Below are positions 41,369-52,189 of a DNA stretch of 64,000 nucleotides, in pieces. The translations under genes and the position numbers were made by a program. Location: the NCBI GenBank assembly GCA_024529925.1, contig JAFEUB010000969.1, positions 218,501 through 282,500 of the forward strand, written 5' to 3'. The notes beneath the pieces were generated by a model that saw nothing but the letters and a program-made list of their open reading frames with translations, was not told where the DNA came from and ran no database searches. Position 1 is the stretch's first letter. Each line of letters starts with the position of its first letter. The stretch comes from Ophthalmolycus amberensis (Eukaryota; Chordata; Actinopteri; Perciformes; Zoarcidae).

Positions 41369-44300
41369 CTGTACTGCCCTGAACTACTATTAATTATTAG
41401 TTATTTCATTAGTTAATTTAATATTATTCTATTTTAATGTATATATTGTGCATTTTTAATATAATGTTTTACTCTAATTGCTTACCTGTATCATAAATGC
41501 CGCTTTAGTGATTAATAAAGTGTCTGTCTGTCTTAATTCACTTTTCAGATGAAGTGTTCCCCTTTGTTTTTGTTTCTTTTCGGACATCATTTACAGCCGC
41601 ACCGCTCTACAACCCGAAACATCTTCCTTTGTTGTTGTGCGTGAAATCACACCAGTGTGTGTGTGTGTGGGACACATTTAAAATATGTTTTACTGGATGA
41701 AGAGGAGCAGCGATTCCAAGACGCTCGACATGTCTAAAGCCGAGATTCTGAGAGGAATCGTTACCGAGAAACTCACCATGGCTGCTCAGGACATCTTGGC
41801 GGTGGAGGAGAGGACCGTGGCCGGCTACGAGGAGGAGGCGTCGGGCTTCAGGCGGGAGATCGACCGGCAGAAGAAGCAGCTGGAGGTCCTCCTGCAGCCT
41901 CGTGTCTCTCTGGAGAGGAGAGGTCTGTTGCGGAACTCCGTTCATGATTTCGCTTTGTTTGCTTCCTGACGAAGCTGCAGACTTCAGAGGATATCAAATA
42001 AAACGCTTACACACTTTGTGATGATGTGGTTGAACAAATGAAGCCCGTTTTCCACTAATCGATGTGACCTTTCGTGTCGAGGTATCGAAGCTTGTGTCGA
42101 GTAATCCAGGAAGATTTTTACGAGGCGCGTATCGAGGCTTGTGTTGATGACGTATGTGGTGACGTGCTGACAGCCAATGAAATTGCAGCATTATTAACGC
42201 TGTCCAAGGAGCTCAAAATACACTTTCATATCGCTGGTTTCAGCTCCTGGACGCAGATTCGAGTCTCACTTGGGGCTACGCCACACATCAATGACAAAGA
42301 GCTATTTATAAATCAAGAAATGTTTATCCAACTTTACCTTTTACTGATTATCACTAGATTGTAGTGGCAGATAGAGTATCAAGTACTTGACTTATTTTGG
42401 CTATTAACCTATTATATTGTAGTTTTTACTGTTGACTATAATGATTCACGTATTAATGAGACATGTAAACATTAGTGAATGAAATATATTTATCAAACAC
42501 AACAGAGACAGTGAATATTGAACACAGAGCCAATAATGCAAGGTCACAAATACACAACACGAATATGTTAAACAAATATAATAATGACAAAACACTCCCC
42601 TTTTCTCTTACTTTCCCTGTTCAACCTCCCATCTCTTTTTTTCTGTCTCATAAAAAGCAGACCCCTGGAACTCATTCCAGGTCGTCTCCTTCTCCATGCC
42701 CTGGTCTTTGTAAAAGGAAAAGACTTTACCAGGGCAGTAAATGTACTTCCCTGTTAGTCCAGGGAACCCCGTGTGAATGTGAGGACTGTTTGTATCCTGC
42801 TTCAGATCCATCTGACAGAATCGACACTTGCGACCTGTGTGCTGGGATTCAGTCCTCTTCCTCTTCTGCTGTTCAGTCCTCTTCCTCTTCTGCTGTCCTC
42901 TCTCCTCCACCCTTTTCCTTGTAGCATCCAGTTCCAGCTGAAAGAACTTTGGGGAAGGAAGATCAGAGATGCTGTCGATTAATTCTGGCTGGGGAGGGAG
43001 ACGCCACAATGACACCATCTTCATGAGGTTGCGCACAGGAAAGGAGCCCTGGCCAGAGACCCGTGGATTCCAGCTCTGTCTTCATCCAGATCCTCTGCTG
43101 CTGTGAACAGGTCCACTGGCTGACTTCATGGTCGTAGCCAGGGAGTTGTGGAGGACGGGTGGGGACAGCTAACGGCCTGGGTAACGGCTCACCTAGTCAG
43201 ACAAGAATAAACAGAGCAAATTAGTATGATTTTGGGTGCGTCTTGATTTCATCTTTTTGACATGAAAAACATTGTAAAACTAACTTTGATCTCTCTGTGC
43301 AGGTGACAGTTGACCTGGCTCTGCAGACGTCTCAGGAGAAATCAGGGGGGCCTCTGACACTATAGAGAATATTAAACATGTTATTGTTATTATTGGCAGT
43401 AAGATGAAGCAAGGATGTAACATGACATCTACACTGTAGTCTGTGAAACTCAGCAAGCTGGACACTGGAGTGCTGCCTACCTTTTGTCTGAATACAGTGC
43501 AGCAGTAACTTTAAAGAATTAACAACAGTTTTGATGGACACCACATGTAGTTTATTTTTAAGATGAAAATACAGGTCAAATAATACACACCAGGGACTGT
43601 GACAGGCGCCTCTGTTGATGGACGACCCGCTCCCTCTAGCAACAGACACATGAGCTCCTGGGAAACAGGTACAGGTCTCTTTACAGTTAGAGCAGCGGCT
43701 GCAAGGAGAGAAGGATCACAAAACATAATCAATGGTTTATAACAGATATGAGCACAGTGAATATGACAGATACGTTTACATGTTGGATGTATTTACCATC
43801 TACTTGTGAACCCTTCAGATGAGTTGGTGCAGCCAGTGCAGCAGATGGTTCTACAATGGAAAAAACCTTGTAAGTCATTTATATTTTGACAATATACAAA
43901 CACTACTGTTAGTATTGTTACTTCACCTTTCTCAGCCTTATCCAATGACAGACTGTTTCTCACATTAATATATAAAGAATATACTTCATTCATACACGTG
44001 TGTTTATGTTTCAATGGGTTAATATTCAGCAGACAGTCATTAAGATGTAACCTAGGCAGGTGAAGCAACATGGCACACTTCAAACACATGCATTCAGGTG
44101 TTAGTAACACAGCAGTTTCATACATAGATATTGTTTCTTTTTATCCATATAAGAAAACAAAGAGTGATACGTACCCTCATCATGACTGGTATCAATTCAT
44201 AGGACAACAAGATAAGTAACTAGTAACTAATGCTGTCAAACACACGTGGAGCAGTTAATGTACATAACTATGATCTACATGCATGAATGAAGTTTCGTGA

Positions 44301-44783
44301 CGTGATACAACAGAGACGTGCGTGTTTATTTAACGTTAACGTGATTCAAATGAAGCACCGGGTCCGGTCATAGCTTGTTGTTCTTTAGTTACGTGTCCGT
44401 AAAGTCCAAAGTATATTTAATGTTAACGGGCCGGGCCGCTGGTCAGCCTCTATATTCACCGACGTACAGCAGTAAACGTTAAATCATATATTTAAATGCA
44501 CGTTCGTGTTAACTTGATACTTTCGGCCACAAAAGCACAACAAAGTCGGACATGAATGAACCGGTATGAACAATAAAACTGAAGGAACACGGCGAACTTT
44601 ATCTTCATAGCTTTCACGTGAATGTCAGACAGCGCCCAGATTAATTATCATGACATTTTAATTCATTGCTATTCATCTTAATGACTACTTACCTTTTAAC
44701 GTAGCGTCCACAAAGCGAAAAGCTCCAGAAAATCCGGGCTGTCGCCGGAGAAGGTCTTTCACTCGCAGAACGGCACCACAGCG
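41369..44783 (+). repeat. Segmental duplication, copy B
   Basis: It is nearly identical to copy A (20839-27000) without the hAT and without the inverted-repeat insertion. Just left of it, 41299-41368 is the inverse of the ZNF2/ZNF3 upstream flank. Confidence 0.92.
41730..41969 (+). CDS. Zinc-finger family N-terminal exon, copy B (read-through ORF 79 aa)
   Basis: Same as copy A with four visible residue changes (LTMAAQ, VEERTV, GFRREI). VEERTV here looks like the intact form, VVGRTV in copy A the changed one. The phase-1 donor AGAG|GTCTG is at 41922/41923. The read-through stop is at 41967-41969 and AATAAA at 41997-42002. As in copy A, no + strand finger exon follows; the next coding sequence is the minus-strand unknown gene. 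Confidence 0.78.
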   Translation: MSKAEILRGIVTEKLTMAAQDILAVEERTVAGYEEEASGFRREIDRQKKQLEVLLQPRVSLERRGLLRNSVHDFALFAS

Positions 44784-44790
44784 CTGCTGG
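42608..44790 (-). pseudogene. Unknown five-exon fish gene, copy B
   Basis: Exons: 1, about 44790-44693 (GAVLRVKDLLRRQ, GFSGAFRFVDATLK); 2, 43850-43797; 3, 43698-43591; 4, 43359-43285; 5, 43192-42608. All introns are phase 1 with GT/AG ends, and exons 2-4 have lengths divisible by three (54, 108, 75), so the frame stays open to TELESTGLWPG in exon 5. There the frame shifts by one base before FPVRNLMKMVSLW; without correction it stops about 25 codons later (QHL-stop). Exon 1 is intact here, unlike copy A. The C-terminal part has a tandem KRKRTEQQ/KRKRTESQ basic repeat (nuclear-localisation-like) and a C-x2-C...H-x-H motif. The function is not known. Confidence 0.62.
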
Positions 44791-44894
44791 TGGCCAAAGA
44801 TATATTACATCCGTACTGGTTTAGGACTACCATTGAAAATGAATGGGAAACGGTTTAGGGAGTTTTAGCTAAAGAATCCCCGGGTGCCGTGCCG

Positions 44895-45110
44895 CGCCGC
44901 GAGAGGGTTGTCCGGTAAACGCAAGGTCGGTAGTTCAAGGTTTGGCTGCTACATGTCCTGTGCCGAAGTGTACCCGAGCAAGACACTGAACCCCCCTAAC
45001 TGCCCCCCGGGCGCTTCTCAGCTGCCCGCTGCTCCCAATAAGCTATGGATGGATTAAATGCAGAAGTCATATTTCGTATATGTATATGACAATAAAATCC
45101 AAACTAACTT
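44895..45110 (+). mobile_element. tRNA-derived SINE-like element
   Basis: It contains a decayed promoter-like head (caaggtcggtagttcaaggt) followed by gtgtacccgagcaagacact and gaacccccctaactgccccc, a body I recognise from fish SINEs. It ends in atgcagaag...gacaataaaatcc. Confidence 0.55.
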
Positions 45111-45529
45111 TTTTCTTTTTACATCACAACCCTCTCCCCAATTTGTTTCCACTTTCCCTTTTCACCCGCCATTGTATCATAAAGACAGACACCATATTAA
45201 TAAGTTCATAAGTTATGTATCACGCATCACAAGCATCATTCATTAATTTCTTCAATTCAATGCTTCACACACCAAAGCCATGGTGTCATTTTAATCACTC
45301 TGCCTGTTTTACATTTATTGTCCACTTGATGGCACAGTAGAGCAAATGAAGCACCATTCAGCTTCGGCCCATGAGTGAACCAATTGGATGGAAAGCTTCA
45401 TGAAGCTTCATCTCGCCATCACTATGTGCTAATACGGTGAAATACCTTCGCGGGACCTTCGTGTGTTTCCGTTCGTTTTTAAATGTGTGTCTCACTCTCT
45501 TTTACTTTCGGTTGAAAACACGAAGCCCT

Positions 45530-46786
45530 GGTTCCGGATGAGGAAGGTCACGAGGTGGTTGTTCTGAGTGAGGAAGAGGAGGAGGAGGAAGGGGAGGAGT
45601 CATGGCAGTCACGTGAGTTACTTCATAAAAGTATTAGTGAAACTATGAAAATATAAATAATATATAATATTCCTTCACCAGTGATGGAAGTATTCAGGTC
45701 CTTTACTGCAGTAAATGTACAAATACCACATTATAAAGTAAAAGTACTACTACCACACTGTACAAATACTGTCACAGTAAAAGTATTCTGTTCCAGTAAA
45801 AGTACTGTTACAGTAAAAGTACAAAAATCACACAGTAGAAGTACTCTCTTACAGTATAAGTATTCGGACCTTCACTTAAAATGTACAGTAGAAGCGTTTT
45901 GAAACAGTGAAAGGAGTTGAAGTGTCTGTGATGAACTGAACTGGGAGTTGTGGTCTGAGCTGGTCCAGCTGTGGAGGACACTGGGAGTCTGGGTCCAGCT
46001 GTGGAGAGCACTGGGAGTCTGGGTCCAGCTGTGGAGGACACTGGGAGTCTGGGTCCAGCTGTGGAGGACACTGGGAGTCTGGGCCTCCTGTGGTTCGATG
46101 ACGAAGAGCAGCTGCGACGAGCTCCAGACAGAGACGAGAAGAACTGAAGGACTCAGACTATCAAACCACTCAGTATGTAGCATGCTAGTTAGCTTAGCAT
46201 AATGTTAGCATGCTAGTTAGCTTAGTACCATATTACTATGCCAGTAAGCTTAGCATGCTAGTTTTAATGTGTATTTATATAAGTTACAATAAGTTCACTT
46301 TATTTTGCTTTGTTGTTCAGCGGCAGGTTCATTTCCCCCAGAGGCCGGTCTGACAGGAGAAGGCCCACCAGAACTCGGAGCACTAACACACAGAACCAGC
46401 TGGTCCTGAGGGTCTGCGTCCTGGAGGACTCTCAGACCGTCATGCTCTCGAACACCGGTTCGTTTCAAAAAGACAACAGAGCGTCTTCTTTTTACAGCAA
46501 CGGTGATACAAGTTTAAAAAATATGTTTTTATATCTTCTTCAGTTTGAAGTACCCGGTTCAGGAGGTGAGGTGTCCTCGTGGACCCCAGAAGGAGGACTT
46601 CCTAGACCTGCTGAGGTCCACGTTCCCTCAGCTGGCCGATCAGAGACCCTTTGACGTCTTCACGTCGGACCGGACGAAGACGCTCCAGCCTCTGAGGGTG
46701 GCGACGCGCACGCCTGAGGAGATCTGCAGGAGCATCCGGCTCTCCGGGCGAGGAAACTCTGCCGTCTACAGCCGCCTGAAGGTGAG
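45530..46786 (+). pseudogene. Partial host-type gene, several + strand exons
   Basis: Candidate exons: about 45525-45612 (EALVPDEEGHEVVVLSEEEE then GEESWQS, donor gtgagt); about 46319-46458 (SDRRRPTRTRSTNTQ, LVLRVCVLEDSQTVM), preceded by ttcagcggcag; and about 46549-46780 (KYPVQEVRCPRGPQKEDFLD, LLRSTFPQLADQRPFDVF, RPLRVATRTPEEIC-like, SGRGNSAVYSRLK), with a strong donor AAG|gtgagt. I recall this last segment from uncharacterised fish zinc-finger-type proteins. The join between exons 2 and 3 would create a stop (G|TTTGA), so this copy is probably damaged. Terminal exons are not visible. Confidence 0.5.
45960..46085 (+). repeat. 30-bp minisatellite x 4
   Basis: The unit ggtccagctgtggaggacac plus tgggagtctg repeats four times with one variant unit (gagagcac). 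The period is divisible by three, so it is open in several frames. It lies between candidate exons of the neighbouring gene fragment. Confidence 0.88.
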
Positions 46787-46799
46787 TCACGAGTCAGCT

Positions 46800-47735
46800 G
46801 GTTTACTAAACCAGCTGACTGGTTTGAAGATATGAAGATTTAGCTGTAATTAAATTGCAATAAGCAGATAAAAAAGATGCAGAAATGCTGACGTAATGAT
46901 GTTGATTTGTTAAGTCTGAATTCATGTTTGATATTTTATCTCTGCAAGACGACACGCAAACAACTTTTAAACTGGTTGTTTTCTGAATGGAGTTTGTTTT
47001 GATCCGTGCTATGCTAAGGTAACATTTGTTGGGAACGTAGAGGAGCGTGTTTGGGTTATCAGCATCTAAGAAACTAAATTCTTGACAATAGAATTATTAA
47101 TGTACGCAACAATTATTAATAATAACGGGGCACCACCCTGCGAACAGGGACCAATAACCAAATGATAAAACTAAGTATCATAATTAGTGTTCACTCATGT
47201 CAATAGTCTGAGTACGATTACACATTCAGAGTTTAAGTGAAGGTTTAAGTTTGAGCACAGGCCACTACATCCAGTTATTATTACACACATATGCACAAGT
47301 AATCACAGACGACTGCTCTTTAAAATATAAAAGTTTATTAAATCAAAATAATAAATGATCAAATCAAATAATATCAAAATCAACAAACCATATCATACAA
47401 TTATATGTCTAATACCTAAAGTCAAATGAATAAAGTGGGGTAAGGATATGTGTATCGATATATGTAAATGTATATGTGTGTGTAAACGAAAAAAAGCTGC
47501 CAGCGTTTCGGAGCGGATTCCGCAGTAGTTTAGCCTTTATTTGACATTGTGTGACAATACATTAAGGTCATTGAAGGCATGACTGTTGGTAGTTGTAATT
47601 AGTTTATTAAAAAAAGGCCGAATTATAATGGTATGGCCACTCGTTTTTGTTAACAAGCTAATTGCGGGCTAACTTCAATTGGTACTTGTTGCCCATGGCA
47701 ACAATAAACACTTTCACGCTGCAGACTAAAGGAAT
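46800..47735. other. Gene-poor AT-rich stretch
   Basis: It follows the last exon of the preceding gene fragment. There is AT-rich sequence (aatcaaataatatcaaaatc, around 47340-47400), no ORF, and no terminal repeats that I can identify. Confidence 0.4.
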
Positions 47736-48063
47736 TCAAATTGTAAATATGGATGGATATGCATTGTACTGTTTAGAGTGATACTGCCGCTCAGAGTCCG
47801 AAAGCCCGAAAATGTTCAACAGCCGGTCTTTCAGGGTATCGTACTTATCCCTCTCTGGCAGATTTTCAAGAATGCTCACCACTCTGCCTGCTGTCGAACT
47901 GCCGAGAGCCGCCACGACATAATATTTTGTCGCATCCGCTGAAATGTCTGAGGGCAAACTGTGCCTCAGTTTGGGCGAACCACACCGTCGCTTGCGTCTC
48001 CCAGAACTCCGGCAGTTTCAGCGAAACTGCGTGCATCGACATCTTAACTTCTGGAAACGTCCA
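47736..48063 (-). pseudogene. Gypsy-type gag N-terminus fragment
   Basis: On the minus strand MSMHAVSLKLPEFWETQATV then WFAQTEAQFALR starts at about 48045. After a one-base frame change it continues in the 47957-47736 ORF (ADATKYYVVAALGSSTAGRV, VSILENLPERDKYDTLKDRL, FGLSDSERQ). This is the capsid start of a widespread fish Ty3/gypsy family. It ends at 47736 without a zinc knuckle or pol. Confidence 0.72.
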
Positions 48064-48083
48064 GGAGCGTCAGGGTCACACAA

Positions 48084-48252
48084 TGTAGGTGCGTGGAAAC
48101 AAACAAGAAGGCAAGTATTCCCTTTGGCTGCACCTTGTGGCCGTTTATTTCCATCCATACACACACACTTCCTGCCACCCTTTAACCCCCCCTGTCACCA
48201 GGGTTACGCCCCTTTCCTTAAAGGGGCCTCGTGAATTCGGTCGTTCCCTACA
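48084..48252 (-). repeat. Short LTR of the gypsy fragment
   Basis: On the minus strand it runs from TGTAGGGAACGACCG (48252) to CACGCACCTACA (48084). It contains AATAAA (ggaaataaacgg, about 48150) and is followed by a short leader to the gag ATG. The length is 169 bp. The large hAT inserted exactly at its outer edge. Confidence 0.65.
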
Positions 48253-48624
48253 GCACCGGTTCCCAAACTTTTTAGGCCACGCACCCCCTTCTACATCCCG
48301 ACCGGGTTCACGCACCCCCAAATCTTAAAAAAGAAGAAGCAACAAGAGCCTATTTATAGCCGCATAAAAATCGGACCAATGAGAGTTTGCTCGCACGTGG
48401 CGTTTGTTTACAATATTTAGTCTGTTGTTAAATGTTGCAGTGTGAACACAAACCGAACAAAGGGGCAACTGCAACATTGTATCATATTAATCCCTGAATC
48501 AGAACAAAGCAAACGAACTGAAGGTGTGAAAACGCCCTGAAACACTGCAACAAAGTTTCAATAACTTTCAGTTACACAAGGCGTCACTTTTAAAGAGCAA
48601 TCAGGATGGCGAGGACACACGCAC

Positions 48625-49270
48625 TGTTATGTGGTAGTTTAGTTAGTGGACCCAAACGCACGCACACAGCAGGTTTACTCCAGCCAAGACTTTATTTAAC
48701 GGTGCAGGAGGAGTCACAGAATGAACAAACAAAAAACAAAGACTAACTGTCCAACAAACTAAAGTCACTCCGATAATCTCCACCGGAGTCTGGAGGGAAG
48801 CTCAACCGAGGCCGGGACAGGTAGCCTCCGGAGTCGGGAGGGAAACTCGACCGCACTCAAAACTGAAGGAACATAAAACAAACAGGTAACGATCTTCACT
48901 GAATCGGTGTCCAGACTTACGTGACCAGACTGGTAACCGGACCGACTGACGAGGCAGAAGACAATAAGCGGGTGAAAGACAGTACGACCTGACAACCCCA
49001 AACTGCAGGACCAGAGTTTATATATTGACAGGGGAATCATTAGTGGGACCTGAGTCTGGTGTGTCAGGCTGCAGGAGGTGATCGGCTGGAGTGTCCTCAG
49101 CTGTGCACAATCAAGGGTGTGGCCATGGGAGGTGTCTGGAGGCAGAGGACAAACACAGAGCACATGGCACACAATAACAAGCGGGGGAATGACAGGACAC
49201 ATGAGGAGAGGAGATCAGGGGAAACAGAGGTAACACACAACAGGTCAGACAGGGATCCTGGATCCTGACA
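48625..49270 (-). mobile_element. Solo LTR with perfect 5-bp TSD
   Basis: It reads TGTCAGGATCCAGGATCC (minus, from 49270) to CTACCACATAACA (48625). CGCAC is present on both sides (48620-48624, 49271-49275). It carries AATAAA (gttaaataaagtcttggctg, about 48690). The 646-bp length and the end context resemble fish gypsy LTRs. Confidence 0.9.
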
Positions 49271-49502
49271 CGCACAGGCTCAGAGGCAGATTGCATCACA
49301 TTTAATTTACAATTAACCACACATAGAATGAGACTGCAGTTGTTTTTGGCTGTTTTGTAACTCCTCCAATTTCAATATAAAAAATGTAAGGGGCTTTTGA
49401 CTTGCACTGGCATGCTTGGTGTTCAGGTGGCGACGTAAATAAGAGGGCTTCAGACAGCTGTTAGCCAGAACCTCACTGCACACCACGCACTGTGGCTTTG
49501 GG

Positions 49503-51188
49503 CAGTGGCGGGCCGTGCATTTTATACCTGGGCCTTCACTGCTGTCTTACCACCTAATAACCTCATGATGGCGCCACAGCTACGGTTATTTGTTTCTAGG
49601 GGTGTAACATCACGTATTCGTTTTAAACCTTTCGGTACAAGGCTTACAAACCGAACAATAATACTGGTGCATTTGGGAAATGCAGAAGCTTAAATTGTGG
49701 TAAATATAACGTTTTCGGTGGACACCGGTCTGTCTGTCTGTTTAGTTTCCGGGTCAGCGTCTGACCCCGGAAGCAAAACAACACGCACAAAGTCACGCTA
49801 CATTCTCCCCGCAGCGTTTAGCTGTTCCCTACTGATTCCAACAGGGCTAAGCAATCGCCACACAATCCCCATTTCTCCAGACCATCATTCTTGTTTGTAA
49901 AAGAAAACAGCCCAAACTGATTCAATTATCCGGACCCTAACCCCACGCAGGACGGGATGCTTCGTAATTAACGGACAATGTATATGGTCAAAATCGATGT
50001 AATTAACACAATGACAAGAGCTAACTCACAAGAACCGTCACACATATTCACAACAAAGCATGACAAAACAATCCAGCAACGCTCACATTAAAGAGCAAGG
50101 GCCATTCAAATATTATTTACATCAGGGAACAATATATAATATACATATCTAATATCCATAAACGACACGATAGGCAAAATGAACACACTGCAGATATAAA
50201 GAAAACAAAAGCAGTTTCACTTACCAAATGCTGTTCTATTTAAATACAAAGTCCATCCTCCTCTTTGTTTACAAAGACGTCAATAACTCGGCTGTGCAGC
50301 ACATCCGTGCGTTTCAGTTCCAGCAAGAGGTCCTTTTCAGTGTTTCCCTATTCTTCTTAACTTTTTCAATGTGGAGCTCCGTTTCCCTGCGAACTTGTTC
50401 GTTGATCTGGAGATCCACTCGGGTCCTTCCAAACGTTTTTAAGAGCACCGTAGCTTGCAAGTGTCCCGCTGTACTTTGGTGTCGTGAAGCGGCTTTGCTC
50501 AGGCAGCTTAATGTCCTTCTTGAGAAAGGCGTTCCCAGTAACTCTGCCACTAAATCAGCTTCTCGTCCTTCTGCCATTTGATGTTAAAAAAACAAAGCGA
50601 AGTAACAAAAACTAAAAATGCCATATTTTCTTCCATATCTTTCCACTTGAACTCTGACTGCTAACAACCTCAGTTCTGCTAGCAAGCACAATTTTCATTT
50701 TAGTCACGTGCTCGCCCACTGACCAATCACAGCACACTCTGCAGCGCGTGCACCTGGACATGAGCGGTACGTAATGCTGACGTCATTATAGGCCGCTAGC
50801 CGACGCTGATAAGTCAAAGAATACGCCCAACATGTCAAACTAAAGATCTGATTGGTTGAACACTATGACAATCAACAATATCGTCCCCATGTACTTTAAT
50901 CTGTACTGGCCGCAGAGCCGAGTCTGCAGGCATCTGGCATAGACACACATAGAGGTGAGATCTGAGAGCAACTGAGAGCAACTGAGGAAGACAGTAGCTG
51001 TGCAATGAGAAAATAAGATAATGGGAAAAATATTTTTATAAATTATAATACATGTAAAATTTTAAATGATTAAATTATAAAATAAATTATAAATTTTTTT
51101 TCTTCGTCTTTTTTAAAAATATAAATAGCTTTGTGATTCTGTTTAGGCCAGCAGAGAAGGCCTTGCAGGCCCTGACGGCCCGCCACTG
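49503..51188. mobile_element. hAT element (CAGTGGCGGGCCGT end) with perfect 8-bp TSD
   Basis: The ends CAGTGGCGGGCCGTGCATTT and ...GACGGCCCGCCACTG are flanked by GCTTTGGG (49495-49502 and 51189-51196). It carries a transposase remnant on the minus strand (50314-50577). A TAGGGGTGTAACATCACG motif at 49597 suggests yet another nested hAT end. Confidence 0.92.
50314..50577 (-). pseudogene. ZMYM/DUF4371-like hAT transposase N-terminal remnant
   Basis: MAEGREADLVAELLGTPFSR starts at 50577. It then jumps (an internal deletion by comparison with the family as I remember it) to LSKAASRHQSTAGHLQATVL, LLKTFGRTRVDLQINEQVRR. No catalytic domain follows in this element, so it is non-autonomous. Confidence 0.6.
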
Positions 51189-52189
51189 GCTTTGGGCAAT
51201 CTGCATTGGCAATCCAAGTGAAGCCCAGACCCAGATAATTTTCATCATATTTCCTCTTTTTTTTCCCAGTCTGATGCTCACTCTCGTTTCCTCTTTTTTA
51301 CCTTGACTCCGCGATGGGCCTATGTGCTCCCGATTTGTCTGTGCAATCCCTTCCTCCTTCCTCCGTCTCATCTTCCTCTGACTCCCGTTCGATTTCTTCT
51401 CCCGGTCTCTCCCCAACGCACCTCTCCGTTCCTCTCGCCTCCGATTCCCCTCTCTCTCTCTCCCTCTCCTCTTTTATGACTGATAGCTTCAGATGTCCCA
51501 CCTGACAGTTTCCCCGATTTTCAGCCAGTTTAGCATATTTGCATGAATGTTGCTGAATGAATGAAGTTAGCTGTTAGCTGACGTTAGCTGCACAAGCTAG
51601 GCTAGCTAGTGTACGTAAAAGACAGTCTGGCGGCAGGAGCTTAAGTGCATTTATTTATTAAATTGTACGTTTTTAATTTTAAATTTCAATCTTACAAGGG
51701 GAATTTTTATAATTCATGTAACCAAGCGTCTTGGGTTCGTGTATAAGGGCACTTATCACACAGTAGTAACTGGAGTCGGGAGATTAGACATCTTGTATCA
51801 GCCCACGGCTACTCTCTTTATTATTGTTTTCTCCTTTGGCCAGAGGCGGGGGTTGCGCCTTCGCTACGGGAACCCTCAAGGGACATATCATCGTCAACAC
51901 CAGAACGACAAACATGAGAGTCTGTTACATTCATGTTTTTATTTTGTGAAAATTATATTTAATATTAATTATTACACCATTAGACCACCATTACATTTTT
52001 CCTCTCGCGCACCCCCTAGAGGCAGCTCGCGCACCCCCAGGGGGATTCCCACACTTTGGGAATCCCTGCCCTACAGTATTATCATTTTTACTACGTGTAG
52101 AATTAGATTGTTTCTGTCCTAAAGTAAAATCCGTCGAGACGCCGTCACTTTATTTATGTTGAACAAACTGACGAGTTATATTTTTAACT

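Larger units (their letters stand above)
49388..51500 (-). pseudogene. BED-finger N-terminus of the large hAT transposase, split by another hAT
   Basis: On the minus strand, 51500 to 51197 gives an acidic N-terminus and KKRKYDENYLGLGFTWIANA, DCPKP. Then 49502 to 49388 gives QCVVCSEVLANSCLKPSYLR, RHLNTKHASASQKPL. Together these form the C-x2-C...H-x4-H BED finger of ZBED5/SCAND3-like transposases. The 49503-51188 hAT sits inside the finger. The catalytic part is absent. Confidence 0.75.
48254..52068 (-). mobile_element. Large hAT (ZBED5/SCAND3-like) with perfect 8-bp TSD, host to nested elements
   Basis: The ends CACCGGTTCCCAAACTTTTT (48254) and ...TTTGGGAATCCCTG (52068) are flanked by CCCTACAG (48246-48253 and 52069-52076). 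Subterminal GCACCCCC repeats occur at both ends. Removal of a solo LTR (48625-49270) and a second hAT (49503-51188) leaves about 1.5 kb with a transposase N-terminus on the minus strand. Other parts are AT-rich and uncharacterised. Confidence 0.9.

Noticed and set aside
51087..51505. Charged Arg/Glu-rich ORFs as an independent gene
   Set aside because: These frames overlap the N-terminus of the ZBED5-like transposase of the surrounding hAT; composition bias explains the alternatives.
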